Shown here one piece after another: positions 5,884 through 13,217 of a stretch of DNA of 30,424 nucleotides; position 1 is the stretch's first letter; every line of letters begins with the position of its first letter. The notes below the pieces were generated by a model, which was not told the origin of the DNA, did no database searches, and worked only from the letters and a program-made list of their open reading frames with translations. Made by a program: the position numbers and the translations under genes. The stretch comes from a virus. The stretch covers positions 1 to 30,424 of IMG/VR virus record IMGVR_UViG_3300021956_000057; one strand, given 5' to 3'.

Positions 5884-5916
5884 GTGAAAAGCCCTCTTTC
5901 ATGGGGGCTTTTTCAC
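5884..5916 (+). terminator. Intrinsic terminator, probably bidirectional
   Basis: GTGAAAAGCCCTC pairs with GGGGGCTTTTTCAC around TTTCAT (one G-U pair, one extra T). The A and T tracts on the two arms make it usable from either side. It closes the accessory operon before the packaging genes. Confidence 0.85.
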
Positions 5917-5922
5917 GACTAC

Positions 5923-5930
5923 TATAAATA
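5923..5930 (+). promoter_or_regulatory. Exact TATAAATA late-promoter motif before TerS
   Basis: TATAAATA lies 7 bases after the terminator and ends 4 bases before the ATG at 5935. The expected start point is at the AUG, so the TerS message may be leaderless. No -35 element is visible. Confidence 0.55.
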
Positions 5931-5934
5931 CTAG

Positions 5935-6360
5935 ATGGAAGATAATACATCTAATACTGCCGCGACTGAAAACATAGTTCAAGCAGAAGCCTTGAATCTC
6001 AAACCTGGACCTAAACCCAAAGAACTAGTAGAAGCAACCTACTTAGGAATTCCCGTTGGACGCGATAAGAAGGTCATAGACCCAGAGGAAGTGGAAAAAC
6101 TAGCCGCATTGGGTTGTAGAGATAATGAAATTGCCAACTTCTTTGGCATTAAAGAAGATACTCTACGCTATAATTTTACGGATAATCTCACAAAAGGGCG
6201 TGAAGAATTAAAGATTACCTTACGCAGAGCCATGCTGAATAATGCATGTAAGAACATGAATGCCGCTGTTCAAATCTTCCTAGCTAAAAACATATTAGGC
6301 ATGAGTGATACTGGCCAAGAGTCAGATACTAATAAGCCTTTACCATGGAGCGATGATTAA
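5935..6360 (+). CDS. Terminase small subunit
   Basis: This is a 141-aa protein located directly upstream of a holin-like gene and TerL. Residues about 60-90 form a helix-turn-helix (EEVEKLAALGCRDNEIANFFGIKEDTLRYNF) for binding the packaging site. A helical segment follows (LKITLRRAMLNNACKNMNAAVQIFLAKNILGMSD), the typical oligomerisation end of many small terminases. The N-terminal 25 residues are disordered and end in KPGPKPK. It would select phage DNA and load TerL. There is no SD before the ATG; the TATAAATA motif ends only four bases upstream, which suggests a leaderless mRNA. The next start codon overlaps its TAA. Confidence 0.85.
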   Translation: MEDNTSNTAATENIVQAEALNLKPGPKPKELVEATYLGIPVGRDKKVIDPEEVEKLAALGCRDNEIANFFGIKEDTLRYNFTDNLTKGREELKITLRRAMLNNACKNMNAAVQIFLAKNILGMSDTGQESDTNKPLPWSDD

Positions 6361-6632
6361 TGGCCACGCAAACAGAGCGAATAGCAGTATTGGAAACCAA
6401 GGTTGACGAACTTAAAGATACTGTTAAGAACAATGATACAGAACTCAAAGCAGAACTAAAGAAAATGTACGATGCGTCATGCAGTCAACATGCCAAACTT
6501 AGTACAGACATTGAAGATTTAAAAACATTTCGTAATAGCGTACTAGCCCGTATTGCCACAGCCGCTATGATTATTGGACCTATATTAGGATACCTTGCTA
6601 ATCATATTGACTGGGCTAGTGTATTAAAATAA
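6360..6632 (+). CDS. Holin-like protein: coiled coil plus one membrane segment
   Basis: This 90-aa protein has an N-terminal heptad-rich region (TERIAVLETKVDELKDTVKNND) and one hydrophobic segment near the C-terminus (about residues 64-82, ARIATAAMIIGPILGYLAN). This layout matches XhlA-like and other single-span small phage membrane proteins proposed as holins or holin accessories. It starts in the stop codon of TerS and TerL begins one base after its own stop, so it is embedded in the packaging operon. No endolysin is present in the window. A role as a membrane anchor rather than a lysis pore cannot be excluded. Confidence 0.6.
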   Translation: MATQTERIAVLETKVDELKDTVKNNDTELKAELKKMYDASCSQHAKLSTDIEDLKTFRNSVLARIATAAMIIGPILGYLANHIDWASVLK

Positions 6633-6633
6633 T

Positions 6634-7878
6634 ATGCCGTTAAGTGCCGCACAAGAAACCATTGCAAAAGACCCGCACCGTTTCCGTGTGGTAGTAGCAG
6701 GAAGACGCTTTGGTAAAACGCATTTGTCTATAAGAGAACTGTGTTTCCATGCTAAGAATCCTAATCAAGAAGTTTGGTATGTTGCACCAACATATAGGCA
6801 AGCTAAACAAATTGTTTGGCGCAAACTAAAACACAAATTACAAGACCTTAACTGGGCCAAGAAGATTAATGAAAGTGAACTTACCATCTTATTAAAGAAT
6901 GGCAGCGTTATAAGCCTCAAGGGTGCTGACAACGCTGATAGCCTGCGTGGTGTGGGCTTGGATTTTATGGTTATGGATGAGTTTGCTGATGTGGACGAAA
7001 CAGCGTGGACTGAAGTCCTTCGCCCTACTCTTGCAGACAAAGAAGGCAAAGCCTTGTTTATCGGAACTCCTAAAGGGATCGGTAACTGGGCCCATGATTT
7101 GTATACCATGCCTACAGAACAACCTTCAACCTGGGCTAGTTATCAGTATACAACATTAGACGGTGGGCAAGTCAAGCCTGAAGAAATAGAAGCTGCCAAG
7201 CGTGACCTAGACGAACGCACATTCCGTCAAGAGTTTATGGCAACTTTTGAAACATATTCAGGCAGAATTTATTATGCATTTGAAAGAACAACCAATTGCA
7301 TATTGCCCAAGGATGCTAACTTTGATTTAAGCATTATATACATAGGCATGGACTTTAACATAGATCCCATGAGTGCTGTTGTTGCTATACGCCAAGGAGA
7401 TAATCTGTATGTCATCGATGAAATCCGTATGTTTTCTTCTAACACCACCGAAATTGTGGAAGAAATTAAGACGCGATATCCAAAAGCAAAAACATTTGTC
7501 TACCCAGATCCAGCCGCCCGCCAAAGAAAAACATCAGCTGCCGGCTCTACTGATCTCACCATCCTCAGCAACGCAGGATTCGTAGTCAAAGCACCTAATG
7601 CACATACACCTGTGCGTGACCGTATCAATGCTGTTAACAGCAGACTAAGGGATGCTAAGGGTATTTCACGCCTGTTTATACATCCTAAGTGTAAATACAC
7701 TATAGAAGGATTAGAACGCCACACTTATAAGGAAGGTACAAGCCAACCTGATAAGGACAGTGGCTATGACCATATGATGGATGCACTGGGCTATATGGTT
7801 GATTATTTGTTCCCAGTAAGAAGAGATATAACGCCCGAGGCGCCAATGCGCTGGGGTCATAACATTGGAGCCCGTTAA
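6634..7878 (+). CDS. terL: Terminase large subunit
   Basis: The ATPase domain has Walker A in VVAGRRFGKTH (about 20-30), Walker B with catalytic Glu in FMVMDEFADV (111-120; D115, E116) and the coupling motif LFIGTPKG (141-148). The nuclease domain is RNase H-like, with acidic residues D240 in IGMDFNID, D292 in VYPDPAAR, and the D379/D383 pair in YDHMMDALGYM. This is the motor that translocates DNA into the procapsid and cuts at the ends of packaging. At 414 aa it is on the short side for TerL but all motifs are there. It is preceded by TerS and holin-like genes and followed immediately by portal, a standard packaging order. Confidence 0.97.
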   Translation: MPLSAAQETIAKDPHRFRVVVAGRRFGKTHLSIRELCFHAKNPNQEVWYVAPTYRQAKQIVWRKLKHKLQDLNWAKKINESELTILLKNGSVISLKGADNADSLRGVGLDFMVMDEFADVDETAWTEVLRPTLADKEGKALFIGTPKGIGNWAHDLYTMPTEQPSTWASYQYTTLDGGQVKPEEIEAAKRDLDERTFRQEFMATFETYSGRIYYAFERTTNCILPKDANFDLSIIYIGMDFNIDPMSAVVAIRQGDNLYVIDEIRMFSSNTTEIVEEIKTRYPKAKTFVYPDPAARQRKTSAAGSTDLTILSNAGFVVKAPNAHTPVRDRINAVNSRLRDAKGISRLFIHPKCKYTIEGLERHTYKEGTSQPDKDSGYDHMMDALGYMVDYLFPVRRDITPEAPMRWGHNIGAR

Positions 7879-9399
7879 ATGGCAATTATTCAAACCGTAG
7901 AAGAACAACTGGCCCGCTTAGGTAGTTACAATCGCATGTATAACTACAACAGAAACAATTGGAAATATCTGTTGGTAAGTTATCTAGGTGGCGATGATTA
8001 CCGTAGAGCAGGCTTGTTAACTAGATATCAATTAGAAACAGATGCGGAATATCAAGCCCGCCTAAATGCAACACCACTAGAGAACCATTGCAAAGCTGTT
8101 GTCAATGTTTACAACAGTTTCTTATTCCGCAACTGTCCAGAACGCCTATATGGCAGCATGGAAGGCATGCCAGAAATAGAAGACTTTTGCTATGATGCTG
8201 ACTTAGAAGGACGCAGTTTAGATTCATTCATGAAGGATGTTGCAACCTGGGCTAGTGTATTTGGACATTGCTGGGTGCTTGTAACCAAACCTAATTTAGG
8301 TGCTGTAACTCGTGCAGAAGAAATGGCCATGGGTATTCGTCCTTATGTGTCATTGATTACTCCTATGAACATGCTAGACTGGCAGTACTATAGAGAACCA
8401 AGTGGACGCTATTGTCTCAAGCATCTCAAGTATGTAGAAGAAGTCAACGGCTCTGTTCAGACTATTAAAGAATGGTACGAAGACCGTATTGAAACTTGGG
8501 TAGTAGACTTTGACAAGCGTGAAGTGCATGACCATCAAATAGAAACAAATGGCTTGGGTAAGATACCTGCTGTTTGTGCTTACAATAGCCGTAGTAATGT
8601 TCGCGGTATGGGTATACCAGACTTGTCCGACATTGCGCACTTACAGCAATTCATCTACAACTTGACCAGCGAAGTAGAACAAACACAACGCATGGACGCA
8701 CATCCAAGCCTAGTTAAGACTCCAGAAACACAAGCAGGCACAGGTGCTGGATCAATTATTAGTATTCCAGAAAACTTGGATCCTGGCTTGAAGCCATATC
8801 TATTAGAATACAATGGCGCAAGTGTTGACTCACTGTACAAAGCCATCGAACACGCTACAAGTGCAATTGATCACTTGGCCAACATTGGTAGCATCCGTGC
8901 AACAACCAGCACAGTTATGTCAGGCATTGCTATGGAAACAGAGTTTCAATTGCTCAATGCCAAACTAAGCGAAAAAGCTGACAACCTAGAGCAAGCAGAA
9001 GAAGGCATTTGGCGCTTGTTTGCTGAATACATGGGTTATGTATGGGACGGTGAGATTGACTACGAAGACAGCTTCTCAATCCAAGACGAGAAGAATGAAT
9101 ACATTAAATTACAGACTGCTAAACAGGCCGCAACAGGTCCTGAAGCAATGGCTGTAATTGATCAAATGCTTATTAACCTAATTACTGATGATACAGAGTT
9201 AGAAGGCAAGGTGGTAGGACCAATAGATGCATCAGGTGAAATTATGCCTATAGATGAATTTACCTATGGCAGCGATTACCTTGAAGAACACCCAAATGAA
9301 GCTACGGGAGCGAATCCGCCAGCACCCTCTAATGTCCCACCAGACAATAGAGTCCTTAACTCTAGAAGAGTTTACTTTCAAACAGGAAATAAACAATGA
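7879..9399 (+). CDS. Portal protein
   Basis: This is a 506-aa protein immediately after TerL; GGAG at 7867-7870 precedes the ATG. The N-terminal helices (NNWKYLLVSYLGGDDYRRAG), KAVVNVYNSFLFRN, the clip/stem region VTKPNLG...RPYVSLITPMNMLDW, and the long C-terminal helices (ATSAIDHLANIGS, NAKLSEKADNLEQAEEGIW) agree with phage portal proteins that form the dodecameric DNA gate at one capsid vertex. Length, position and the QFIYNLTSEVEQTQRMDAHPSL stretch support the call. The C-terminal 50 residues are Pro/Asn-rich and probably flexible. Its stop overlaps the start of the Dps-like gene, which is therefore made with portal. Confidence 0.9.
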   Translation: MAIIQTVEEQLARLGSYNRMYNYNRNNWKYLLVSYLGGDDYRRAGLLTRYQLETDAEYQARLNATPLENHCKAVVNVYNSFLFRNCPERLYGSMEGMPEIEDFCYDADLEGRSLDSFMKDVATWASVFGHCWVLVTKPNLGAVTRAEEMAMGIRPYVSLITPMNMLDWQYYREPSGRYCLKHLKYVEEVNGSVQTIKEWYEDRIETWVVDFDKREVHDHQIETNGLGKIPAVCAYNSRSNVRGMGIPDLSDIAHLQQFIYNLTSEVEQTQRMDAHPSLVKTPETQAGTGAGSIISIPENLDPGLKPYLLEYNGASVDSLYKAIEHATSAIDHLANIGSIRATTSTVMSGIAMETEFQLLNAKLSEKADNLEQAEEGIWRLFAEYMGYVWDGEIDYEDSFSIQDEKNEYIKLQTAKQAATGPEAMAVIDQMLINLITDDTELEGKVVGPIDASGEIMPIDEFTYGSDYLEEHPNEATGANPPAPSNVPPDNRVLNSRRVYFQTGNKQ

Positions 9400-9845
9400 A
9401 TCCGTTAATTGAATTAATGCTAATGGCATTTGCAAATAATTTTACATTTTATTTAAAAAGCCACAATTTCCATTGGACTGTAATGGGTCCAGACTTTCCA
9501 CAGTACCACAAACTGTTGGAAGAAATATACAATGATGCTCAAGAAAGCATCGATGATTATGCTGAACAATTACGCAGACTAGGGGCTTTCCCTCAAGGCG
9601 ATTACCGAGACATAGTCAATAACAGTCAATTAGTTGACCCACCTGAAACTGTTACGGATCCAACACAAATGTTCGCAAATCTATTAAGTGATTTAGACAT
9701 CATTGTACTTAATTTGCAAGACAGCTTTGATATGGCAACTGAAAGCCGTGAATATGGCTTACAAAACTTTCTAGCAGATCGCATTGACGCACATCGTAAA
9801 CAACAATGGATGTTAAATGCAATCATGGGACAACAAAATGCCTGA
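9396..9845 (+). CDS. Dps-like ferritin-fold protein
   Basis: This 149-aa protein has the Dps signature SHNFHWTVMGPDFPQYHKLLEEIYNDAQESIDDYAEQLRRLG written here in parts: NFHWTVMGP (24-32), YHKLLEE (37-43), DDYAEQLRRLG (53-63). The four ferroxidase ligands are present with E. coli spacing: H26, H38 (+12), D53 (+15), E57 (+4), equivalent to H51, H63, D78 and E82. The C-terminal helices (MFANLLSDLDIIVLNLQDSFDMATE... RIDAHRKQQWMLNAIMG) complete a four-helix bundle. Cellular Dps forms 12-mers that oxidise iron and coat DNA. Here it overlaps the portal stop by 4 bp and sits among head genes, so it is likely made late and could be packaged, protect DNA from oxidative damage, or have been adapted as a structural protein. 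A Lys-rich DNA-binding tail is not evident. Confidence 0.85.
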   Translation: MNPLIELMLMAFANNFTFYLKSHNFHWTVMGPDFPQYHKLLEEIYNDAQESIDDYAEQLRRLGAFPQGDYRDIVNNSQLVDPPETVTDPTQMFANLLSDLDIIVLNLQDSFDMATESREYGLQNFLADRIDAHRKQQWMLNAIMGQQNA

Positions 9846-9966
9846 AAAAACACCATTACAACAAGCTCTTGAAGAGCAACAAGCTGAAAAAGAACCTTAT
9901 GTTGTAACTGTTTTACCTAAAACTGAGGAGTCAACCAATGCCAGTGCACCAAGTGACAACAACTAA
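9838..9966 (+). CDS. Tiny acidic hypothetical protein, 42 aa
   Basis: An ATG inside the last codons of the Dps-like gene opens MPEKTPLQQALEEQQAEKEP followed by YVVTVLPKTEESTNASAPSDNN and a TAA at 9964-9966. The protein is acidic, Gln/Glu-rich and mostly disordered. Overlaps at both ends (8 bp with Dps, 29 bp with the next gene) suggest coupled translation. No family is recognised. It could serve mainly to carry translation to the next start. Confidence 0.5.
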   Translation: MPEKTPLQQALEEQQAEKEPYVVTVLPKTEESTNASAPSDNN

Positions 9967-10096
9967 GAATGGTAAAACTGTTGTAGGATACAAGTGGGGT
10001 AACAGTGGTAAAGTTTACACTGGTCCTAATGCTAAATCCAAGGCGGCTGCTCAAGGGCGTGCCGCATGGGCCAACGGTTATAAAGGTAAAATGTAA
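9938..10096 (+). CDS. Small basic head-region protein, 52 aa
   Basis: GAGGAG at 9925-9930, 7 bases before the ATG, is a strong ribosome site. The product begins MPVHQVTTTKNGKTVVGYKW and continues GNSGKVYTGPNAKSKAAAQG, RAAWANGYKGKM. It is Gly/Lys-rich with a likely two-strand N-terminus and an Ala-rich helix. Small basic proteins with the same KVYTGxxAKxKAxxQGRA pattern occur near portal and scaffold genes in several marine phages (recollection). Function is unknown; nucleic acid or capsid contact would fit the charge. Confidence 0.7.
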   Translation: MPVHQVTTTKNGKTVVGYKWGNSGKVYTGPNAKSKAAAQGRAAWANGYKGKM

Positions 10097-10125
10097 CCAT
10101 AATCATAGGAGATTTAACTATCTTC

Positions 10126-10133
10126 TATAAATA
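10126..10133 (+). promoter_or_regulatory. Exact TATAAATA late-promoter motif before scaffold and capsid
   Basis: TATAAATA lies in the 70-bp gap after the small basic gene; AAAGGGAGG at 10148-10156 and the scaffold ATG follow. No -35 box lies 17 bp upstream. It would drive the most abundant virion proteins. Confidence 0.6.
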
Positions 10134-10166
10134 TAAAACAATACTCTAAAGGGAGGCGAGCTTACT

Positions 10167-10844
10167 ATGAGCGATACAAACATAGGCAACAACAACGCAA
10201 CTGATGCGGCTTCAAAAGAAAATCAGGCACAAGCGACTAAAACTTATACACAAGAAGAAGTAGATAACATGATGGCCCGTATGCGCGGATCATTAGAAAA
10301 GAAACTTCTTAAGCCATATGAAGATTTGGGAGATCCTGAAGAACTTCGCAACATTCGTCAAGAATGGGAGAAGAAACAACAACAGGAACAAATCAAGCGT
10401 GGTGAGTTTGAAAAGACTCTACAAGAATTAGCCGCTAAAAAGGATGCTGAAATCCAAAAAAGAGACAGTATCATTAAAGAATACAAAGTGAACACACCTC
10501 TTGTTAGTGCCGCAGCCAAATTCAAAGCAGTAGCACCAGAACAAGTTAAAGCGTTGTTATCAAACCGTGTACGATTAAATGATATGGGAGAAGTAGAAGT
10601 ATTAGACGACAAGGGTTCAGTCAAATATAATGACGGTGGACAACCTTATCAAGTGGATGATTTAGTGCGTGAATTCCTGGATTCGAATCCGCATTTTGTT
10701 TCCGCAAGTCCTAGTACAACTCACTCCAAATCAAACTCAGGTGTTGCTAACACTGGAGAATTTGATTTGTCTAAACTAGATTTCAGTAATGCTGGAGATA
10801 GAAAAAGATACGCCGAGGCTAAAGCCGCAGGCCTAATAAAATAA
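10167..10844 (+). CDS. Head scaffolding protein
   Basis: This is a 225-aa protein directly before the capsid gene with the strong ribosome site AAAGGGAGG. The N-terminus is disordered and polar (MSDTNIGNNNATDAASKENQ), then TYTQEEVDNMMARMRGSLEKK and a long charged coiled coil (RQEWEKKQQQEQIKRGEFEKTL... QELAAKKDAEIQKRDSIIKEY). The centre (VSAAAKFKAVAPEQVKALLSNRV) resembles phage scaffold families. The C-terminus ends in a short basic helix (DRKRYAEAKAAGLIK), as in scaffolds whose end binds the coat protein. It would template procapsid assembly and then leave. No protease motif is seen. Confidence 0.85.
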   Translation: MSDTNIGNNNATDAASKENQAQATKTYTQEEVDNMMARMRGSLEKKLLKPYEDLGDPEELRNIRQEWEKKQQQEQIKRGEFEKTLQELAAKKDAEIQKRDSIIKEYKVNTPLVSAAAKFKAVAPEQVKALLSNRVRLNDMGEVEVLDDKGSVKYNDGGQPYQVDDLVREFLDSNPHFVSASPSTTHSKSNSGVANTGEFDLSKLDFSNAGDRKRYAEAKAAGLIK

Positions 10845-10866
10845 GACAAATCAAAGGAGATTTTAA

Positions 10867-11718
10867 ATGTCTGCATTATATAACAACACTTCGCTAAACA
10901 GCGAATTATATGCACCGCTCGTTGCAGCTGCTCAATACGCAGCATACGAGAATTCAGTTGCTCGTCAATTAGCAACTGTATTCGACATGCCTGCTAATTC
11001 AGGTAAAGTTGTACAAGTTCCAGTTTGGTCTGGAATCAGTGCTGGTACTCCAGAAGAAGGTAACATTGCTACTTTCGCAGATACTAACACTTCTAGCGTT
11101 AACATCACTTTAAGCGAGAAAGTTGTTGCTCACCGTATCACTGATATGTTGCGTGACTCTGCTTACAACGATGTATTGGCTCAATTGGGTGACCAAGCTG
11201 GCCGTGCTATCGCTGAAAAGATGGACGAAGAATTGTTTGCAACTTTCGCTGACTTCTCAAGCGACATTGGTTCTGCTAGTACAGAAGTTACTGCTGATAC
11301 AATCTTCCGTGCTGCTGCAACATTGCGTAGCCGTAAGTTGACTGGTCCTTTCTACGCTGTATTGGATCCACGCACAGCTTACAACTTGAAGAAGACTTTA
11401 ACAGCTACAACTTCTTACCAAAACGCTACCGCAGTTGGTTCAAGCGTTCTTTCTAACTTCTACATCGGCCAAATCGCTGGTGTTCAAATCTATGAAAGCG
11501 CACTTGTAGCTACTGATGGTTCAGTATCAACCGCTGCTGTTAACGCTGTGTTTGCTCCTCAAGCATTGGCACACTCTATGCGTGGTTCAATCCGTTTAGA
11601 AACTCAACGCCAGGCTGCTTATCGTAGCACTGACTTGGTTCTAACTGCTGTTTCTGGCGCCGCTGTAATTCAACCTACATTCGGTGTTAAGTTAACTGCA
11701 AACAAAGTGATTGACTAA
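10867..11718 (+). CDS. Major capsid protein
   Basis: This 283-aa protein follows the scaffold, with AAAGGAG 7 bases before the ATG. The sequence has the layout of HK97-fold coat proteins: N-arm (SALYNNTSLNSELYAPLVAAAQY), VVQVPVWSGISAGTPEEGNIATFADTN, long spine-helix region (GDQAGRAIAEKMDEELFATFADF), then the P-domain/A-domain (TIFRAAATLRSRKLTGPFYAVLDPRTAYNL) and a C-terminal strand set (SMRGSIRLETQRQAAYRSTDLVLTAVSGAAV). The fold is inferred, not searched. Codon choice differs from neighbouring genes, with frequent AAC, TTC, GCT, CGT and TTG, as expected for selection at the most highly expressed gene. Confidence 0.92.
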   Translation: MSALYNNTSLNSELYAPLVAAAQYAAYENSVARQLATVFDMPANSGKVVQVPVWSGISAGTPEEGNIATFADTNTSSVNITLSEKVVAHRITDMLRDSAYNDVLAQLGDQAGRAIAEKMDEELFATFADFSSDIGSASTEVTADTIFRAAATLRSRKLTGPFYAVLDPRTAYNLKKTLTATTSYQNATAVGSSVLSNFYIGQIAGVQIYESALVATDGSVSTAAVNAVFAPQALAHSMRGSIRLETQRQAAYRSTDLVLTAVSGAAVIQPTFGVKLTANKVID

Positions 11719-11730
11719 TTTAGGGGATAG

Positions 11731-12243
11731 ATGATGCCCTTCATTTCAGACGGAACCAATATTGTTAGCTTTGCCGAGTACCAAGATGTACTTGACATGG
11801 ACCAACGATTGTTTGAAGCGAACGAAGGGCTCACTGACGATGTCGTTGAGGCTGCTCTTGCGAGAAGTACTCAACGCATCCTAACACTTATTAGAAATAC
11901 AGACTGGTGGAGAGATTATTATCTCCAAAAGACTACCAATCCAGTTTACCTTAGTGATGCGGATTTACCACAAGTAGATCCAAATAAAATTGTAGGCCGT
12001 ATTGCTGATTTCCAAGACTTGTGTGTTTACCATACATTATGGGATCATTTGCTACCTAGAATTGCTGACTTCAGTAAGGAAGACAATGCCGAGCGAGCAA
12101 AGATTGGTTTCTACCAAGGCAAGTTTCAATTTTTATTCGACGAGATAATCAACGGTGGAGATTGGTATGACCTAGGTGGGGATGGTACTGTCGATAGAAG
12201 CGAAAAGTTTCCAGGCAATTACAGTCTTAAAAGGATCAGATAA
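11731..12243 (+). CDS. Head-tail connector (adaptor) protein
   Basis: A 170-aa protein starting 12 bp after the capsid gene behind AGGGGAT; a second in-frame Met follows at once. N-terminal helical content (SFAEYQDVLDMDQRLFEANEGLTDDVVEAALARSTQRILTLI) resembles gp6-like adaptors that bind the underside of the portal ring. The C-terminal part (FQFLFDEIINGGDWYDLGGDGTVDRSEKFPG) is acidic. Its place after the major capsid protein and before the tail-terminator-like gene matches the standard head-completion order. The identification rests mainly on position and helical pattern. Confidence 0.7.
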   Translation: MMPFISDGTNIVSFAEYQDVLDMDQRLFEANEGLTDDVVEAALARSTQRILTLIRNTDWWRDYYLQKTTNPVYLSDADLPQVDPNKIVGRIADFQDLCVYHTLWDHLLPRIADFSKEDNAERAKIGFYQGKFQFLFDEIINGGDWYDLGGDGTVDRSEKFPGNYSLKRIR

Positions 12244-12641
12244 TGAGATCAGTTATCTACAATTACATTAGGGATTTGCGTATTAAGAGTTTAACTCTTA
12301 CAGACCATTTACCTTTTGAAGATAACAATGCTCCAGTTTATCATCATAATAAGAAACACATTTATGTTGATGTGGCTAAAACAAATCAATCACCCGTGTT
12401 TGATGCGTTTAATGGCCAAGGAACCGTAGATGAAGTTACAACAGTCAGTGTCTACTTCGTAAATGACGCAAAGAAGTTACCTCCAGATTACGATAGTGTA
12501 GTGGAACAGATTAAAGGAGCTAGAACAGCCGCAGGGACAGAAGGATATATCCAGAAGTTATGCCAAGTGTCTAGTTCTTATGACGCAGACGCTATCATTA
12601 CGCAACTGGAATTTAGTTTTAGAAAACTAATAACCAATTAA
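12243..12641 (+). CDS. Tail completion / tail terminator-like protein
   Basis: A 132-aa protein whose ATG overlaps the last A of the preceding stop. The N-terminal helix (MRSVIYNYIRDLRIKSLTL), a central beta set (KKHIYVDVAKTNQSPVFDAF, EVTTVSVYFVNDAKKLPPDYDSVVEQIKGA) and a final strand (QLEFSFRKLITN) agree with the alpha/beta tail-terminator fold of lambda gpU type. That protein caps the tail tube and joins it to the head. Position between the connector and the tail tube supports this. Sequence similarity to any named family is not something I can confirm by eye. Confidence 0.6.
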   Translation: MRSVIYNYIRDLRIKSLTLTDHLPFEDNNAPVYHHNKKHIYVDVAKTNQSPVFDAFNGQGTVDEVTTVSVYFVNDAKKLPPDYDSVVEQIKGARTAAGTEGYIQKLCQVSSSYDADAIITQLEFSFRKLITN

Positions 12642-12653
12642 AAGGAAAAAACC

Positions 12654-13154
12654 ATGCCAGCATATATTAACCCAGCGCCTGGTACAAGTTCGCAAATCGT
12701 TCTAAAACTCGATTGCGGAATTGCACTAGGTACGCTAACATTGGGCGCAAGCCCATTGACTATTCCAGCACTACAAGACATTACCGTTAACGCGGCAAAT
12801 GATGTCTTTACCTGGACTCAGTTAGACGCAACAGCTAAAAAACAAGTTGCTACAACAAGTACAAACTCAATTGCTATGAACTTAGTTTGTGACGATGCAT
12901 CATTCTTTGGTACTACCCTTGATGCTGCTCAGTCTGGTACTGTTGCCGCTCAAGGTATTTTAGGTCTAAGCCGTAACAAGACTCTTGTTACATTTAGCCT
13001 TAAGATGCTAGAGAATGGTAGCACAGACCGTTACTTAAAAGGTCAAGGCTACATTACTGGTGTTGCTCCAAAGATTTCTGCGGATCAGCCAGTATGGGTA
13101 TCACCAGTTACTATCACTGTAACAGGCGAATACACAGTTAGTGCTACAGAGTAA
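12654..13154 (+). CDS. Major tail tube protein
   Basis: A 166-aa, Thr/Ala-rich beta protein with AAAAGG before the ATG. Segments such as QIVLKLDCGIALGTLTLGAS, SIAMNLVCDDASFFGTTLDA, KTLVTFSLKMLENGSTDRYL and QPVWVSPVTITVTGEYTV alternate in the way expected of a tube subunit forming a hexameric beta-barrel ring. It directly precedes the terminator at 13173 and lies between the tail-terminator-like and chaperone genes. The GC-rich codon bias seen in the capsid gene is partly shared. Identification is by position, length and strand pattern. Confidence 0.75.
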   Translation: MPAYINPAPGTSSQIVLKLDCGIALGTLTLGASPLTIPALQDITVNAANDVFTWTQLDATAKKQVATTSTNSIAMNLVCDDASFFGTTLDAAQSGTVAAQGILGLSRNKTLVTFSLKMLENGSTDRYLKGQGYITGVAPKISADQPVWVSPVTITVTGEYTVSATE

Positions 13155-13172
13155 TTTGTAAGTTAGACAAGC

Positions 13173-13204
13173 AAATAGGGTCTTTATTGACCCTATTTTC
13201 TTTT
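13173..13204 (+). terminator. Rho-independent terminator after tail tube gene
   Basis: AAATAGGGTC pairs perfectly with GACCCTATTT (10 bp) around TTTATT, followed by TCTTTT. It separates the high-expression head/tube unit from the lower-expression tail assembly genes. A promoter-like motif follows 6 bases later. Confidence 0.9.
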
Positions 13205-13209
13205 CAGCA

Positions 13210-13217
13210 GGTAAATA
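13210..13217 (+). promoter_or_regulatory. TAAATA-type putative late promoter
   Basis: GGTAAATA follows the terminator and precedes AGGAAG and the ATG at 13236. It would restart transcription for tail assembly genes. Confidence 0.45.

Noticed and set aside
5900-5930. Sigma70 promoter at the TerS motif
   Set aside because: The region 17 bp upstream of TATAAA lies in the terminator arm and has no TTGACA-like box.
6360-6632. Confident holin assignment
   Set aside because: The coiled coil plus one membrane segment is suggestive, but no endolysin or second lysis gene is present, so I kept it as holin-like only.
6765-7109. Antisense ORFs within terL and other long genes
   Set aside because: They have no ribosome sites, no recognisable products, and lie opposite strongly supported coding frames.
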